Notes: generated from the sequence alone by a model not told the origin. A stretch of 64,000 nucleotides of DNA from CAIWHR01 sp963726775 (GCA_963726775.1 CAVSDL010000008.1:62001-126000); one strand, 5' to 3'. Shown: positions 16,328 through 25,200, numbered from the stretch's first letter. Translations and numbers: made by a program.

Positions 16328-17338
16328 ATGCCTGACACGATCCTCGTTACCGGTGGTGCCGGATATGTCGGCTCGCACGTCGTTGTCGAGCTGGCGATGG
16401 CAGGGTATGCGCCGGTCGTTCTCGACAACTTTGCCAACAGCACGCGCGCGGTGCTGGCGCGGCTCGAGACGCTGGCGGGTGCTCCGGTTCCCTTCATCGA
16501 GGCCGACGTCCGCGATGTCGATGCGCTGCGCCGCGCCTTCCACGACCAGCCGATCGCCGGCGTCGTGCACTGCGCCGGGCTCAAGGCCGTCGGCGAGTCG
16601 GAGCTGCGCCCGCTTACGTACTACGGCGTGAATGTCGGCGGCGCCTTTGCCCTGGCCCAGGTCATGGGCGAGGCGGGCGTGGCGACGCTTATCTTCAGCT
16701 CGTCGGCGACCGTCTACGGCCAGCCGGAGCGCCTGCCCGCCGTCGAGGATGCGCCGCTGGCGCCGCAGAGCGTGTACGGGCGCACGAAGCGCGTCGTCGA
16801 GGACTTCCTGCGCGACCTCGCGCACGGAAACCCCAATTGGCGCATCGCGATCCTCCGCTACTTCAATCCGGCCGGGGCGCACCCGTCCGGCAAGATCGGC
16901 GAAGCGCCTGCCGGCCGGCCGACCAACCTCGTGCCCTTGCTGTGCCGGATCGCCGCCGGCGAATTTTCCGATCTTTCGATTTTCGGCACCGACTGGCCGA
17001 CACCGGACGGCACGGGCGTTCGCGACTACCTGCACGTGCAGGATCTGGCGCTCGGACACGTGGCGGCGCTCAGGCACCTGGCGGGCAATCCCGGAGCCGT
17101 TACGCTCAATCTCGGCCTCGGGCGCGGTCATTCGGTACTCGATGTCGTGTCTGCGCTCGAGCGCGCCTGCGGCCGCCGGATCACGAAGACGCTGGCGCCG
17201 CGACGAGCGGGCGATGTCGCGTCCTGCTACGCCGACGTCGCACGCGCCGAGGCGCTGCTGGGGTGGCGTGCGACGCGCGGGCTGGGCGCCATCTGCGCCG
17301 ACGCGTGGAGGTGGCAGCAGGCCGGCGGCAGGTACTGA
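16328..17338 (+). CDS. galE: UDP-glucose 4-epimerase
   Basis: GalE interconverts UDP-glucose and UDP-galactose in the cytoplasm for sugar use and envelope polysaccharide. The 336-aa protein is an extended short-chain dehydrogenase: NAD motif GGAGYVGS at residues 9-16, SSSATVYG at 124-131 and the catalytic Y150/K154 pair (SVYGRTK). FNPAGAHPSGKIGE and the substrate region GTGVRDYLHVQDLALGH match GalE specifically. It stands alone between the ribosomal cluster and convergent ABC genes. Confidence 0.92.
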   Translation: MPDTILVTGGAGYVGSHVVVELAMAGYAPVVLDNFANSTRAVLARLETLAGAPVPFIEADVRDVDALRRAFHDQPIAGVVHCAGLKAVGESELRPLTYYGVNVGGAFALAQVMGEAGVATLIFSSSATVYGQPERLPAVEDAPLAPQSVYGRTKRVVEDFLRDLAHGNPNWRIAILRYFNPAGAHPSGKIGEAPAGRPTNLVPLLCRIAAGEFSDLSIFGTDWPTPDGTGVRDYLHVQDLALGHVAALRHLAGNPGAVTLNLGLGRGHSVLDVVSALERACGRRITKTLAPRRAGDVASCYADVARAEALLGWRATRGLGAICADAWRWQQAGGRY

Positions 17339-17377
17339 GCGGTCCGCGCGCAACGCGTTCCAGGGGGCGGGCGGTCG

Positions 17378-18163
17378 CTACGCGCCCACGGTCGCGCGAA
17401 TCGCCTCTCCGCGGATTTCTTCGGTGAGTCGCGCCTTCAGCGCGGAGAACTCGGGGGTTGTCTTGATCGTGTAATGTCGCGGATGGGGCAGATCCACCGC
17501 GACTTCGCACTTGACGTGCCCGGGGCGCGCCGACATGACGACGACGCGGCCGGCGACGAAAATCGCCTCCTCGATGTCGTGCGTTACGAAGAGCACGGTC
17601 TTCTGCTCCGCTTCCCAGATGCCGAGCAGCAGTTCCTGCATCAGCGCGCGCGTCTGATTGTCGAGGGCTCCGAAGGGTTCGTCGAGCAGCAGGATCTTCG
17701 GATCGTTGGCGAGCGCGCGGGCAATGGCCGTGCGTTGTTGCATGCCGCCCGAAAGCATCTTCGGATAGTGGTGTTCGAACCCCGCGAGCCCCGTCTTGTC
17801 GATGTAATGCGCGGCGATGGCGTCCTGTTCCGTCTGCGGCATCGCCTTCTCGCGCAACCCGAAGCAGATGTTCTGGCGCACGGTCAGCCAGGGGAACAGC
17901 GTGTAGCTCTGGAATACCATTCCGCGGTCCGCACCCGGTCCGACGACCGGCGCGCCGTCGAGCAGCACGCGCCCCGTCGTCGGCGTATCGAGGCCCGCGA
18001 CGATCCGCAGGAGCGTCGACTTGCCGCAGCCCGACGGTCCGAGGATCGTGATGAAGTCGTTGTCGGCGACGGCGAGCGTCACCGGTTGCAGCGCCTCGGT
18101 CGGCGCGCCACCGCGCACGCCCGGAAACGTGCGGGCGACGACCTGGATCGAAAGCTTGCTCAT
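17378..18163 (-). CDS. ABC importer ATPase, NitT/TauT (nitrate/sulfonate/taurine) type
   Basis: A 261-aa ATP-binding subunit, last gene of a three-gene minus-strand importer. Walker A GPSGCGKST is at 42-50, signature LSGGM at 137-141 and Walker B ILLLDE at 157-162. The FQSYTLFPWLTVRQN and ATH-like VTHDIEEAIF segments are typical of SsuB/TauB. Substrate cannot be read from the ATPase. It follows the permease by 16 bases. Confidence 0.88.
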   Translation of the reverse strand: MSKLSIQVVARTFPGVRGGAPTEALQPVTLAVADNDFITILGPSGCGKSTLLRIVAGLDTPTTGRVLLDGAPVVGPGADRGMVFQSYTLFPWLTVRQNICFGLREKAMPQTEQDAIAAHYIDKTGLAGFEHHYPKMLSGGMQQRTAIARALANDPKILLLDEPFGALDNQTRALMQELLLGIWEAEQKTVLFVTHDIEEAIFVAGRVVVMSARPGHVKCEVAVDLPHPRHYTIKTTPEFSALKARLTEEIRGEAIRATVGA

Positions 18164-18179
18164 TTCAGCGCATCGGAAA

Positions 18180-18953
18180 TCACATGAGACTCCACGGGAA
18201 CAGCCGCTGATTCCCCCATTTGAAAGTGAAATCGGAAATCAGGCCGATCGCGCCGATCACGATGATGCCGAAGATGATCTGGCCGGTGTTGAGCAACGCC
18301 TGGCTGTCCGTGATCATGTGACCGATGCCGGACGATGCGCCGATGAGCTCGGCGACGATCACGTAGGTCCACGCCCAGCCGAGCACGAGCCGCAGCGTTT
18401 CCGCGATCGCCGGCGCCGAGCTTGGCAGCAGCACGCGGCGCACGACGCCGGACGCGTCGGCGCCGAGCGTGTAGGCCGCCTCGACCAGGTCCCGTCGCGT
18501 TGCCCCGACGGTGACCGCGACCATCAGCACGATCTGGAAGAACGAGCCGATGAAGATCACGAGCAGTTTCTGCAACTCGCCGATGCCGGCCCACAGGATC
18601 AGCAATGGAATGAACGCGGAGGCGGGGAGGTAGCGCGCGAACGACACGAATGGCTCGAAGAATGCCTCGATCGGCTTGTAGGCACCCATCGCGACGCCCA
18701 GCGGCACGGCCAACGCCGACGCCAGGACAAAGCCGCCCGCGACGCGCCAGATCGTCATGCCGACATCGTGGGCGAAGCCGTATCTGGCGAACAGCTCCCA
18801 GCCTTCGCGCAGCATCGTCAGCGGGTCGGCGAGGAACGTCCTGGACACGAAACCGCCGAACGTCGCGAAGCTCCACGCCAGGAAAAAGATCACGAAAAAG
18901 GCGAGGCCCAGCGCAGCCTTGTGGCGCCGCGGGATCGATTTGAGTGGGGTCAT
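18180..18953 (-). CDS. ABC importer permease, NitT/TauT type
   Basis: A 257-aa inner-membrane protein of the BPD_transp_1 family with about six spans, starting with a hydrophobic segment at residues 14-34. The EAA loop is visible as EAAYTLGADASGVVRRVLLP. Its length and motifs match SsuC/TauC. It lies between the ATPase gene and the binding-protein gene, which is 175 bases upstream on the same strand. Confidence 0.88.
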   Translation of the reverse strand: MTPLKSIPRRHKAALGLAFFVIFFLAWSFATFGGFVSRTFLADPLTMLREGWELFARYGFAHDVGMTIWRVAGGFVLASALAVPLGVAMGAYKPIEAFFEPFVSFARYLPASAFIPLLILWAGIGELQKLLVIFIGSFFQIVLMVAVTVGATRRDLVEAAYTLGADASGVVRRVLLPSSAPAIAETLRLVLGWAWTYVIVAELIGASSGIGHMITDSQALLNTGQIIFGIIVIGAIGLISDFTFKWGNQRLFPWSLM

Positions 18954-19128
18954 GGACGGGGCGGGAACGATCGCACGCGCTACTCGCAGCGATTACCGCA
19001 AGACGGACCTGCGCGCCGGCGCTTGCGCCGCGCCCGTTGTAGCAGCAGAGAGCGATGTCGTGCCGGCCTGCATGCGCGGGTTCGCGATTCGCGGCTCGCG
19101 AACCGCAACATCCACGCGGATTCCGGCG

Positions 19129-20079
19129 TCAACGAATGAACTGCGTGTCGGTCAACGTGCCGAGATCCGGTGCCTGCTTGATGATGCCGACCTCCAGCAG
19201 CAGTTCCGCCGCTTCCTTGCTGAACTGCTGAAACTCGCCGGCGAAGAATTTCTTATTGGCGGCCTTGTCCTGCCAGCGCAGGTACGCGGACGACTTGGCG
19301 AACTGATCGCCCGTTTGCTTCGTCGGCGCGCCCATGATTTCGTTGCTCTTCTGCGGATCCTTCCCGATCATGTCGATCGCTTCGAAGTAGCTGTTGGCGA
19401 GCGCCTGCGCGGCTTTCGGGTTTTCGGCGAGGAACTTCGGCGTGCACCCGAACGTGTCCATGATCATCGGATAATCGAGCGTGGTGGCGATGATCTTGCC
19501 GGCCTGCGGGTTGTCGCGCACCGTCGACAGGTACGGCTCGTAGGTCATGGCAGCGTCGTTCTGGCCCGCGACGAAGGCCTGCGCGGCGGCGGCGGGCTCG
19601 AGGTTGACGACGGTCACATCCTTGACGCCGAGACCGTTCTTCTTCAGGAACCACGCCAGGGTGAAATAGGGCGCGGTTCCCGGTGCCGAAGCGGCGACGG
19701 TCTTGCCCTTCAGGTCGGCGATCTTCGCGACGCCGTTGCGGACGGCCATGCCGTCGGCGCCATGGCTCTTGTCCATCTGGAAGATCTGCTTGGTCGCGAC
19801 TCCGCCGGCATTCCAGACGATCCACGTCTCGACGGTCGTCGCCGCGCATTGGACGTCGCCGGAGGCGATGGCGAGGTGACGGTCCTTTTGCGGAATCATC
19901 TTCAGCGACACGTCGAGGCCGTTCTTTTTGAAGATGCCCGCGTCCCGGGCGAGTGTGAGCGGCGCGAAACCGGTCCAGCCGGACATGCCGATTGCGACCT
20001 TGGTGTCCTGCGCGAATGCGGTGCAGGAAGCGAATGCGGCTGCGGCCAGCGCGGCAGCGGCGGCGGTGCGCTTGTACAT
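19129..20079 (-). CDS. ABC importer substrate-binding protein, NitT/TauT (SsuA/THI5-like) type
   Basis: A 316-aa periplasmic binding protein. The start at 20079 gives a clean signal peptide (KRTAAAAALAAAAFASCTAFA, cleaved near residue 23) and has GGAG upstream. MSGWTGFAPLTLARDAGIFK is the family's first strand-helix unit, and VAASAPGTAPYFTLAWFLKK follows. Sulfonate, taurine, nitrate or a pyrimidine-like ligand are all possible; neighbours do not decide. The context of amine catabolism genes hints at a nitrogen source. Confidence 0.85.
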   Translation of the reverse strand: MYKRTAAAAALAAAAFASCTAFAQDTKVAIGMSGWTGFAPLTLARDAGIFKKNGLDVSLKMIPQKDRHLAIASGDVQCAATTVETWIVWNAGGVATKQIFQMDKSHGADGMAVRNGVAKIADLKGKTVAASAPGTAPYFTLAWFLKKNGLGVKDVTVVNLEPAAAAQAFVAGQNDAAMTYEPYLSTVRDNPQAGKIIATTLDYPMIMDTFGCTPKFLAENPKAAQALANSYFEAIDMIGKDPQKSNEIMGAPTKQTGDQFAKSSAYLRWQDKAANKKFFAGEFQQFSKEAAELLLEVGIIKQAPDLGTLTDTQFIR

Positions 20080-20209
20080 GGACGTCTCCGGAAAGTGTGG
20101 ATGGGCGGCGCGGTTTCGGCGAGTGTCGTGCGCCTGCGGGTCGATGCAGCGGGCAGCGCGGTTCGGCCGTATCCGCTCGGTCGATGGTCTCGGCAACTAC
20201 CGAACCGGC

Positions 20210-20239
20210 ACACTAGGGGGGAGCGGCGGGTTCTGTCAA
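20210..20239 (-). promoter_or_regulatory. Promoter candidate for the NitT/TauT-type operon
   Basis: On the minus strand, TTGACA (20239-20234) is followed by 18 bases and TAGTGT (20215-20210). The -35 box is perfect but the -10 is poor. It lies at the 3' end of the upstream ATPase gene and 131 bases before the binding-protein start, so this operon may be transcribed on its own. Confidence 0.4.
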
Positions 20240-21210
20240 TGCCGACCCGCCGCTACCTGCCCGACGACGTGCGTGCGCGTCCGGGCGCGGACACCGGCCA
20301 GCGTGAGCACCCCCCGGACCTCTCCGCTCCGACCCCTGACGGCAAGTGCATCGACGTCCAGTGCAAGCATCTGCGCCAGCGCATCGCGGAGACTTGCCTC
20401 CGCTGCGATGGAGTGCGCCGGCGTGGCGCCCGGTCCCTGTTCGATCGCCGCAAAGGCCGGGATGAGCGACAGCCGCTTCAATACGCGGTCCGCGCCGACG
20501 AACGCCTCCACAAACGCGTCGGCGGGCGCCGACAGGATCGCCTCGGGCGTATCGTACTGGACGAGCGCGCCGTCCTTCAGGATCGCGATGCGATCGCCCA
20601 TGCGGATCGCCTCGTCGATGTCGTGGGTGACGAAGACGATGGTCTTCCGGAGTTCGCGCAGGATCTTCAGGAACTCGTCCTGGAGGCGCGTCCGCGTGAT
20701 CGGGTCAATGGCACCGAACGGCTCGTCCATCAGCATGACCGGGGGATCGGCGGCCAGCGCGCGCGCGACGCCGACGCGCTGCTTCTGCCCTCCCGAAAGT
20801 TCGCGGGGAAAGCGATTCCCGTAGGTGGCGGGGTCCATGCCGACCAGCGCCAGGAGCTCGTCGACGCGGGTGGCGGTCCGGCGCTCGTCCCAGCGGAGGA
20901 GCCGCGGCACCGTTGCGACGTTGTCGGCGATCGACCAGTGCGGAAAAAGGCCGATCTGCTGAATCACGTAGCCGATGTGACGCCGCAGCGTGACCGGATC
21001 GATGTCCATCACATTGCGGCCGCCGATCGTCACGGTGCCGGCGTCGGGCTCGATCATGCGATTGATGAGGCGCATCGTTGTCGTCTTGCCGCAGCCGGAC
21101 GGACCGATAAGCACGCAGACCTCTCCCTCGGGAACCCGCAGCGACAGCCCGTCGACGGCCGGGTGCGCCATGCCGTCGAATCGCTTCGCCAGGGCGCGGA
21201 TATCGATCAC
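20236..21210 (-). CDS. ABC importer ATPase, OpuC/ProV/HutV (quaternary amine or histidine) type
   Basis: A 324-aa ATPase starting at GTG 21210, which overlaps the permease stop (GTGA). Walker A GPSGCGKT is at 36-43, LSGGQ at 138-142 and Walker B VMLMDE at 158-163. IGYVIQQIGLFPHWSIADNV is characteristic of the OpuCA/ProV family. The last 75 residues resemble a single CBS-like regulatory domain (SIAAEASLRDALAQML then VLTLAGV). It powers the importer encoded by the next three transporter genes upstream. Confidence 0.88.
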   Translation of the reverse strand: MIDIRALAKRFDGMAHPAVDGLSLRVPEGEVCVLIGPSGCGKTTTMRLINRMIEPDAGTVTIGGRNVMDIDPVTLRRHIGYVIQQIGLFPHWSIADNVATVPRLLRWDERRTATRVDELLALVGMDPATYGNRFPRELSGGQKQRVGVARALAADPPVMLMDEPFGAIDPITRTRLQDEFLKILRELRKTIVFVTHDIDEAIRMGDRIAILKDGALVQYDTPEAILSAPADAFVEAFVGADRVLKRLSLIPAFAAIEQGPGATPAHSIAAEASLRDALAQMLALDVDALAVRGRSGEVRGVLTLAGVRARTRTHVVGQVAAGRH

Positions 21211-21854
21211 GGCGCGCGCAGACCGAGTGGCGTCAGCACTTTCTGCAGGTGACCGAACAACCGGTCGGTGCCAATGGAGAGCAGCGTCGCCGGGATGGCG
21301 CCGACCAGGAGTTGCGGCAATGCCATCATCGCGATTCCGGCAGTGATGAAATCGCCGAGGCCACCGCCGCCGATGTACGCCGCCAGGACGGCGCCCGAAA
21401 CGACTTGCACGGCGGCGGTGCGGATCCCGGCGAAGATCACCGGCAAGGCGATCGGCATCTCGACCTTGCGGACGACTTCGACCACGGTCATGCCCATGCC
21501 GCGCGCCGCATCGACGATGTCGGGATCGACCTGCCGCACGGCGGTATAGGTGTTGATCAGGATCGGCGGCAGCGCCAGCAGCGTCAACGCGAACAGCGAC
21601 GGCGCAAAACCCGTGCCGAGCACCGGCATGACGAGCGCCAGCACGGCGAGCGAAGGCAGCGTGCGCCCGATGTTGGCGCCCGTTATCGCGACCAGCGCGG
21701 CGCGCCGGGTTCCCGACACCCAAACGCCGATGGGCACCGCAATCGCGATCGCGAGTCCCAGCGCCGAGGCCGACAGCGCGATGTGAGTCCCCAGCGCGCC
21801 GAAAAAGCGATTCGGGTGGTCGACGATGAACTGCCAGGCCTCGACGAGGAGCAT
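21207..21854 (-). CDS. ABC importer permease, OpuC/YehW/HutW type (second permease)
   Basis: A 215-aa inner-membrane permease with five to six spans. The EAA motif reads DAARGMGMTVVEVVRKVEMP, and the conserved SGAVLAAYIGGGGLGDFI follows. The length fits OpuCB/OpuCD proteins. Four bases separate it from the other permease gene, so the two probably form a heterodimer. Confidence 0.88.
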   Translation of the reverse strand: MLLVEAWQFIVDHPNRFFGALGTHIALSASALGLAIAIAVPIGVWVSGTRRAALVAITGANIGRTLPSLAVLALVMPVLGTGFAPSLFALTLLALPPILINTYTAVRQVDPDIVDAARGMGMTVVEVVRKVEMPIALPVIFAGIRTAAVQVVSGAVLAAYIGGGGLGDFITAGIAMMALPQLLVGAIPATLLSIGTDRLFGHLQKVLTPLGLRAP

Positions 21855-21858
21855 GCGG

Positions 21859-22479
21859 TCACACGACGCGGCGCCGGAGCCCGTGTTCGAGCCGCGCCAG
21901 CGCGAGATCGGCGCCGACGGCCAGCGCGCAGGCGGCGAGTGCGCCGATCCAGATCTTGGGCGCGTGGTCGTTGCTGATCCCGCTGAAAATGAGCGTGCCC
22001 AGGCCGCCTGCGTTCACGTAGGCCGCGACGACCGCGACGCTGATCACCGTGACCGTGGCGATCCGCAGGCCGGCGACGATCACCGGCAAGGCGAGCGGCA
22101 GTTCGATCTCCCGGAGGATTTCCGTGTCGTTCATGCCCATCCCCCGCGCCGCCTCGACGACCTCGCGCGGGACCTCGCGGATCCCCGTGGCGACATTGCG
22201 GATCAGGATCATCAGCGAAAAGGCGACCATGCAGATGATCGCGTTGGTCCGCCCGAGGCCGACAAGCGGGATGAGCAGCGCCAGAAAGGCAAGCGTCGGG
22301 ATGGTATAGAGGAAACCGCTGACGCCGATCGCCCACTGGAACACGCGGTCGCTCCGCGCGGCCCAGATGCCCAGGGCAAGCGACAGCGCGAACGCGATAA
22401 CCAGCGCCGTGGCCGAAATCACCAGATGTTCGCCCAACGCGACGAGCACCTGATCCCAATTGCGCAGCAACCAGTTCAA
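21859..22479 (-). CDS. ABC importer permease, OpuC/YehY/HutW type (first permease)
   Basis: A 206-aa permease whose likely start is TTG at 22479 (NWLLRNWDQVLVALGEHLVI). The EAA loop is EAARGMGMNDTEILREIELP, followed by SVAVVAAYVNAGGLGTLIFS. The reading frame stays open upstream to 22626, but that part reads repeat DNA with no similarity and is rejected. The TTG and the only G-rich ribosome-binding site (GGGGG) lie inside the direct repeat that flanks the element at 22485-22671. Confidence 0.82.
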   Translation of the reverse strand: MNWLLRNWDQVLVALGEHLVISATALVIAFALSLALGIWAARSDRVFQWAIGVSGFLYTIPTLAFLALLIPLVGLGRTNAIICMVAFSLMILIRNVATGIREVPREVVEAARGMGMNDTEILREIELPLALPVIVAGLRIATVTVISVAVVAAYVNAGGLGTLIFSGISNDHAPKIWIGALAACALAVGADLALARLEHGLRRRVV

Positions 22480-22699
22480 TGGTGTACCCCCACGCTTGCG
22501 GCTTGCGCCGCTGCGCTGCCCCCCGAGGGACGCCCGCGCGAGCAGGGCGAGGAGCCAAGGCCCGAAGGGCGCGTCTGCGAGCGCGGGTGGCGGCCGACTC
22601 CGCAACGCAACGCGCCCACTCGACATCGCGGAGGCCGTTGCGATTCGCGCCTTGGGACGGCCCGGCGGCGCTCAATGGTGTACCCCCACGCTTGCGGCT
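22476..22699 (+). repeat. Long copy D of the GC-rich element with 28-bp direct repeats at its ends
   Basis: A 28-base sequence (TCAATGGTGTACCCCCACGC then TTGCGGCT) occurs at 22476-22503 and again at 22672-22699. Between them are CTGCCCCCCGAGGGACG, like copies A and B, and at the right end CTTGGGACGGCCCGGCGGCG, matching the right ends of the other copies. The repeat contains both the start of the permease gene and the stop of the ammonia-lyase-like gene. Confidence 0.75.
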
Positions 22700-24186
22700 G
22701 CCGCCATCCAGGCGGCCACAGCCTCGAAATCGGGCGAGAGCGGCCGATCGTCGTCGAGAAAGGCGACGCGCGCGCGCACGCCGTCGTAGATGCGCCGCGC
22801 GCCGGACCCCAGCGTCGCGCGGACGTCGGGCGTTCGCAGATCCACGGCCTGGGCCGCGATCACCGCTTCGATCGCGGCCAGCCAGACGAGCCGCCGGCTC
22901 ATCTCGTCGAGCTTGGTCACGCATTTCATGGCCATCGACGCGTGATCCTCGATCTGTTCCGAAACCGGAAGGAAGTCGAGGCACGCGGGATTGGCGAGGT
23001 GGCGGATGTCGTTCAGCAGCGCCGTCAGCGTCTTCTGCACGGTCGCGAATCCGGATTGCTGCGGGCCGTGCCGCGTGAGCTGCAGCGGGAGTTCGGATGT
23101 CGCGGGCGAGAGAAGCTTGATGCACCTCTCGACCGACAGCGCGGCCACTTGCGCGACGGCGAGGCCGAGCGCCTCGTGCGCGATCGCGAATCCGGGGATG
23201 TGGAAATTTCCGGTCGAGAACACCGCGCCGGTTTCCTCGTCGACGAGCGGGCTGTCGGCGGCGGCGTTGAGTTCGATCTCTGCATGCTCCACCGCGTGCG
23301 CGAGCGCATCGAGCGCGGCGCCGTGCACCTGCGCCACGCAGCGGAACGACAACGGATCCTGGACGCGCCGCGCGGCGCCGGGATGCCACAATCCGCTGCC
23401 GGCGAGGGCGCGCCGGATGCGCGCGGCCGCTTCCGCCTGACCCGGCGCGGGTCGTGCCGCCTGCGCACGCAGATCGAGCGGCGACACGCCCGCCCTGAAA
23501 CCTTCCCAGGACAGCGCGAGGATGTCGTAATGCCACTCGAACAGCTTGAGGACATCGTGCAGCGCAAGGCACGCGCTGCCGACGGTGGCCGCGTTCGAGC
23601 TGATCAGCGCGAGCCCGTCCTTGGGCCCGAGCGCGACCGGCGCCAGCTTGGCTGCCGCAAGCGCCCGGGCGCCGGAGACGCGCTCGCCGGCGAGGAAAGC
23701 CTCGCCCTCGCCGATCAGGACCAGCGCGATGTGCGACAGCGGGGGCAGGTCCGCAACGCCGATCGATCCCCAGCCGGGGACGACCGGATAGACGCCGTGA
23801 TTCAGCGCATCGACGAGCGCGCGGAACACCACGACCGAGACGCCGGATCCCACGCGCGCCATGCCCGCGGCGCGCGCGAACATCGCCGCCCGGACGCGGT
23901 CCTCGGGCAGCGGCGGTCCGACGCCGACCGCCCGCGCGCGCACCGCGTGCAACTGGTAGACCGCGCGTTCCTCCGGCGCCAGCGGATGTCCGGTATTCGC
24001 GCCGAGCGCGGAATTGAGGCCGTAGATCGGAGCGTCGCCGTCGGCCGCGTTCTCGACGATCCCGCGCGCCCGCAGCAACCGGGCGACGAGGGCCGGCATA
24101 ACGGAGACCTGCGTCCGCGCGCGCGCGACGTCGACAACGTCATCAATGCCGATGCGCTGTACGCCGGGGAAGATGGCGCGCGTCAT
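22672..24186 (-). CDS. Histidine ammonia-lyase-family protein lacking the MIO triad
   Basis: A 504-aa member of the HAL/PAL superfamily. The scaffold is intact: IYGLNSALG at 54-62, GNFH at 327-330 and EDHASM at 413-418. The segment that should be GS(V/I)GASGDLAPL reads GSIGVADLPPL (140-150): the Ala-Ser-Gly that cyclises to the electrophilic MIO cofactor is absent, one residue is missing, and the usual Tyr of QDPYSLRC is Leu (QDPLSFRC, 276-283). The Asn of LLNGTQ is also replaced. It should not catalyse MIO-dependent deamination; a binding, regulatory or new catalytic role is possible. It sits between binding-protein and permease genes of an OpuC-type importer. The C-terminal SVGVHH lies in repeat DNA. 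Confidence 0.85.
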   Translation of the reverse strand: MTRAIFPGVQRIGIDDVVDVARARTQVSVMPALVARLLRARGIVENAADGDAPIYGLNSALGANTGHPLAPEERAVYQLHAVRARAVGVGPPLPEDRVRAAMFARAAGMARVGSGVSVVVFRALVDALNHGVYPVVPGWGSIGVADLPPLSHIALVLIGEGEAFLAGERVSGARALAAAKLAPVALGPKDGLALISSNAATVGSACLALHDVLKLFEWHYDILALSWEGFRAGVSPLDLRAQAARPAPGQAEAAARIRRALAGSGLWHPGAARRVQDPLSFRCVAQVHGAALDALAHAVEHAEIELNAAADSPLVDEETGAVFSTGNFHIPGFAIAHEALGLAVAQVAALSVERCIKLLSPATSELPLQLTRHGPQQSGFATVQKTLTALLNDIRHLANPACLDFLPVSEQIEDHASMAMKCVTKLDEMSRRLVWLAAIEAVIAAQAVDLRTPDVRATLGSGARRIYDGVRARVAFLDDDRPLSPDFEAVAAWMAAAASVGVHH

Positions 24187-24242
24187 CGAGCCTGCTTCCG
24201 CCTCGTGGCGGACCGGGTGTCGCGTCCCGCCACCGGTGCTCC

Positions 24243-25124
24243 CTATTTCACCACGCCTTTCGCCTTGAGAAAGTCGTGTGCGACGTCCTTCGGTTCCATT
24301 TTCTCGCCGTCGACGCGGTAATTCATCTCGGCCATCACCGTCTCATTGAGCAGCGCACTGACCTGGTTCAGCACTTCGGCCACCTTCGGGTTCGCGTCCA
24401 GCGCATCCTTGCGCACGACCGGCGCGAGGTAGTAGGGCGGCCACAGATTCCTGTCGTCCTTCAGACGCTTCAGCTTGAGGGCGCTGATCATCCCGTCGGT
24501 CGAGTACCCGTTGACGACGTCGATCTGCTTGTTCGCGAGCGCCTGATAGCGCAGGCCGATCGCCATCTGTAGGTCCTCCTTGAACTCGATTCCGTATTTG
24601 GCCTTGAGGCCCGGGATTCCATCCTTGCGGTCACGGAACTCCGGACCGGCGCCGAGCTTCAATTCCTTCGCCACCTTGGCGAGGTCGGACAGCGTCTCCA
24701 GCTTGTACTGCGCGGCGGTCTCGGGGCGCACGACCATGTCGTAACTATTGTTGAGCGGCGCTTCGTTTAGTACGACGAGACCCTTCGCGGCGTATTCGGC
24801 CTTGACCTTGTCGTAGACCGCCTTGCGGTCCGTCATCGGCTCGGCCTTCAGCACGGCGAGCAGCATCGTCCCGGTGTACTCGGGATAGACATCGATCTGT
24901 TTTTCCTCGAGCGCCTTGTGCGCGATCAGCGTGCCGCCGAGGTTGATCTTGCGTTCGACCTTGATGCCGGCCGCTTCGAGCGCCTGGGCGTAGAGTTCGG
25001 CGACGACAAACTGTTCGGTGAAATTCTTGGATCCGACTTTGACCTGCGCGATGGCGGGCGCCGCGAGGAGCATGAACGACGTGGCGGCCGTAACGAGAAT
25101 GCGGGCGATGCGGGAACTCTTCAT
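24243..25124 (-). CDS. ABC importer substrate-binding protein, OpuAC/OsmF type
   Basis: A 293-aa periplasmic protein of the glycine betaine/choline/histidine-type binding family. Its signal peptide ends near APAIAQ. VKVGSKNFTEQFVVAELYAQ and KINLGGTLIAHKALEEKQID, then YPEYTGT, are the diagnostic ligand-domain motifs. First gene of a five-gene operon: binding protein, ammonia-lyase homologue, two permeases, ATPase. Quaternary amines or histidine-like compounds are likely ligands; HutX relatives make histidine attractive given the hut genes nearby, but this is inference. Confidence 0.88.
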   Translation of the reverse strand: MKSSRIARILVTAATSFMLLAAPAIAQVKVGSKNFTEQFVVAELYAQALEAAGIKVERKINLGGTLIAHKALEEKQIDVYPEYTGTMLLAVLKAEPMTDRKAVYDKVKAEYAAKGLVVLNEAPLNNSYDMVVRPETAAQYKLETLSDLAKVAKELKLGAGPEFRDRKDGIPGLKAKYGIEFKEDLQMAIGLRYQALANKQIDVVNGYSTDGMISALKLKRLKDDRNLWPPYYLAPVVRKDALDANPKVAEVLNQVSALLNETVMAEMNYRVDGEKMEPKDVAHDFLKAKGVVK

Positions 25125-25171
25125 GATGATCTCCGGCGGGTGAGAGCGATCGCCTTGCGGCGGAACGAGGC

Positions 25172-25200
25172 ATTCTTGACGTGAAGCACGCCGGTGTCAA
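25172..25200 (-). promoter_or_regulatory. Promoter of the OpuC-type importer operon
   Basis: On the minus strand TTGACA (25200-25195), a 17-base spacer and AAGAAT (25177-25172) form a good sigma-70 site. Transcription would begin about 40 bases before the binding-protein ATG at 25124. Confidence 0.65.

Noticed and set aside
21211..21723. N-terminal extension of the OpuC-type ATPase up to 21723
   Set aside because: It reads the permease gene in another frame; the GTG at 21210 in a GTGA overlap gives the family start.
22480..22626. Upstream extension of the first OpuC-type permease to 22626
   Set aside because: The added 49 residues translate the repeat element and show no membrane or family sequence.
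23740..23785. Loss of the MIO triad as a simple frameshift
   Set aside because: The frame is open with conserved sequence on both sides (PGWGS before, LPPLSH after), and other active-site residues have changed too; a net loss of one codon fits better.
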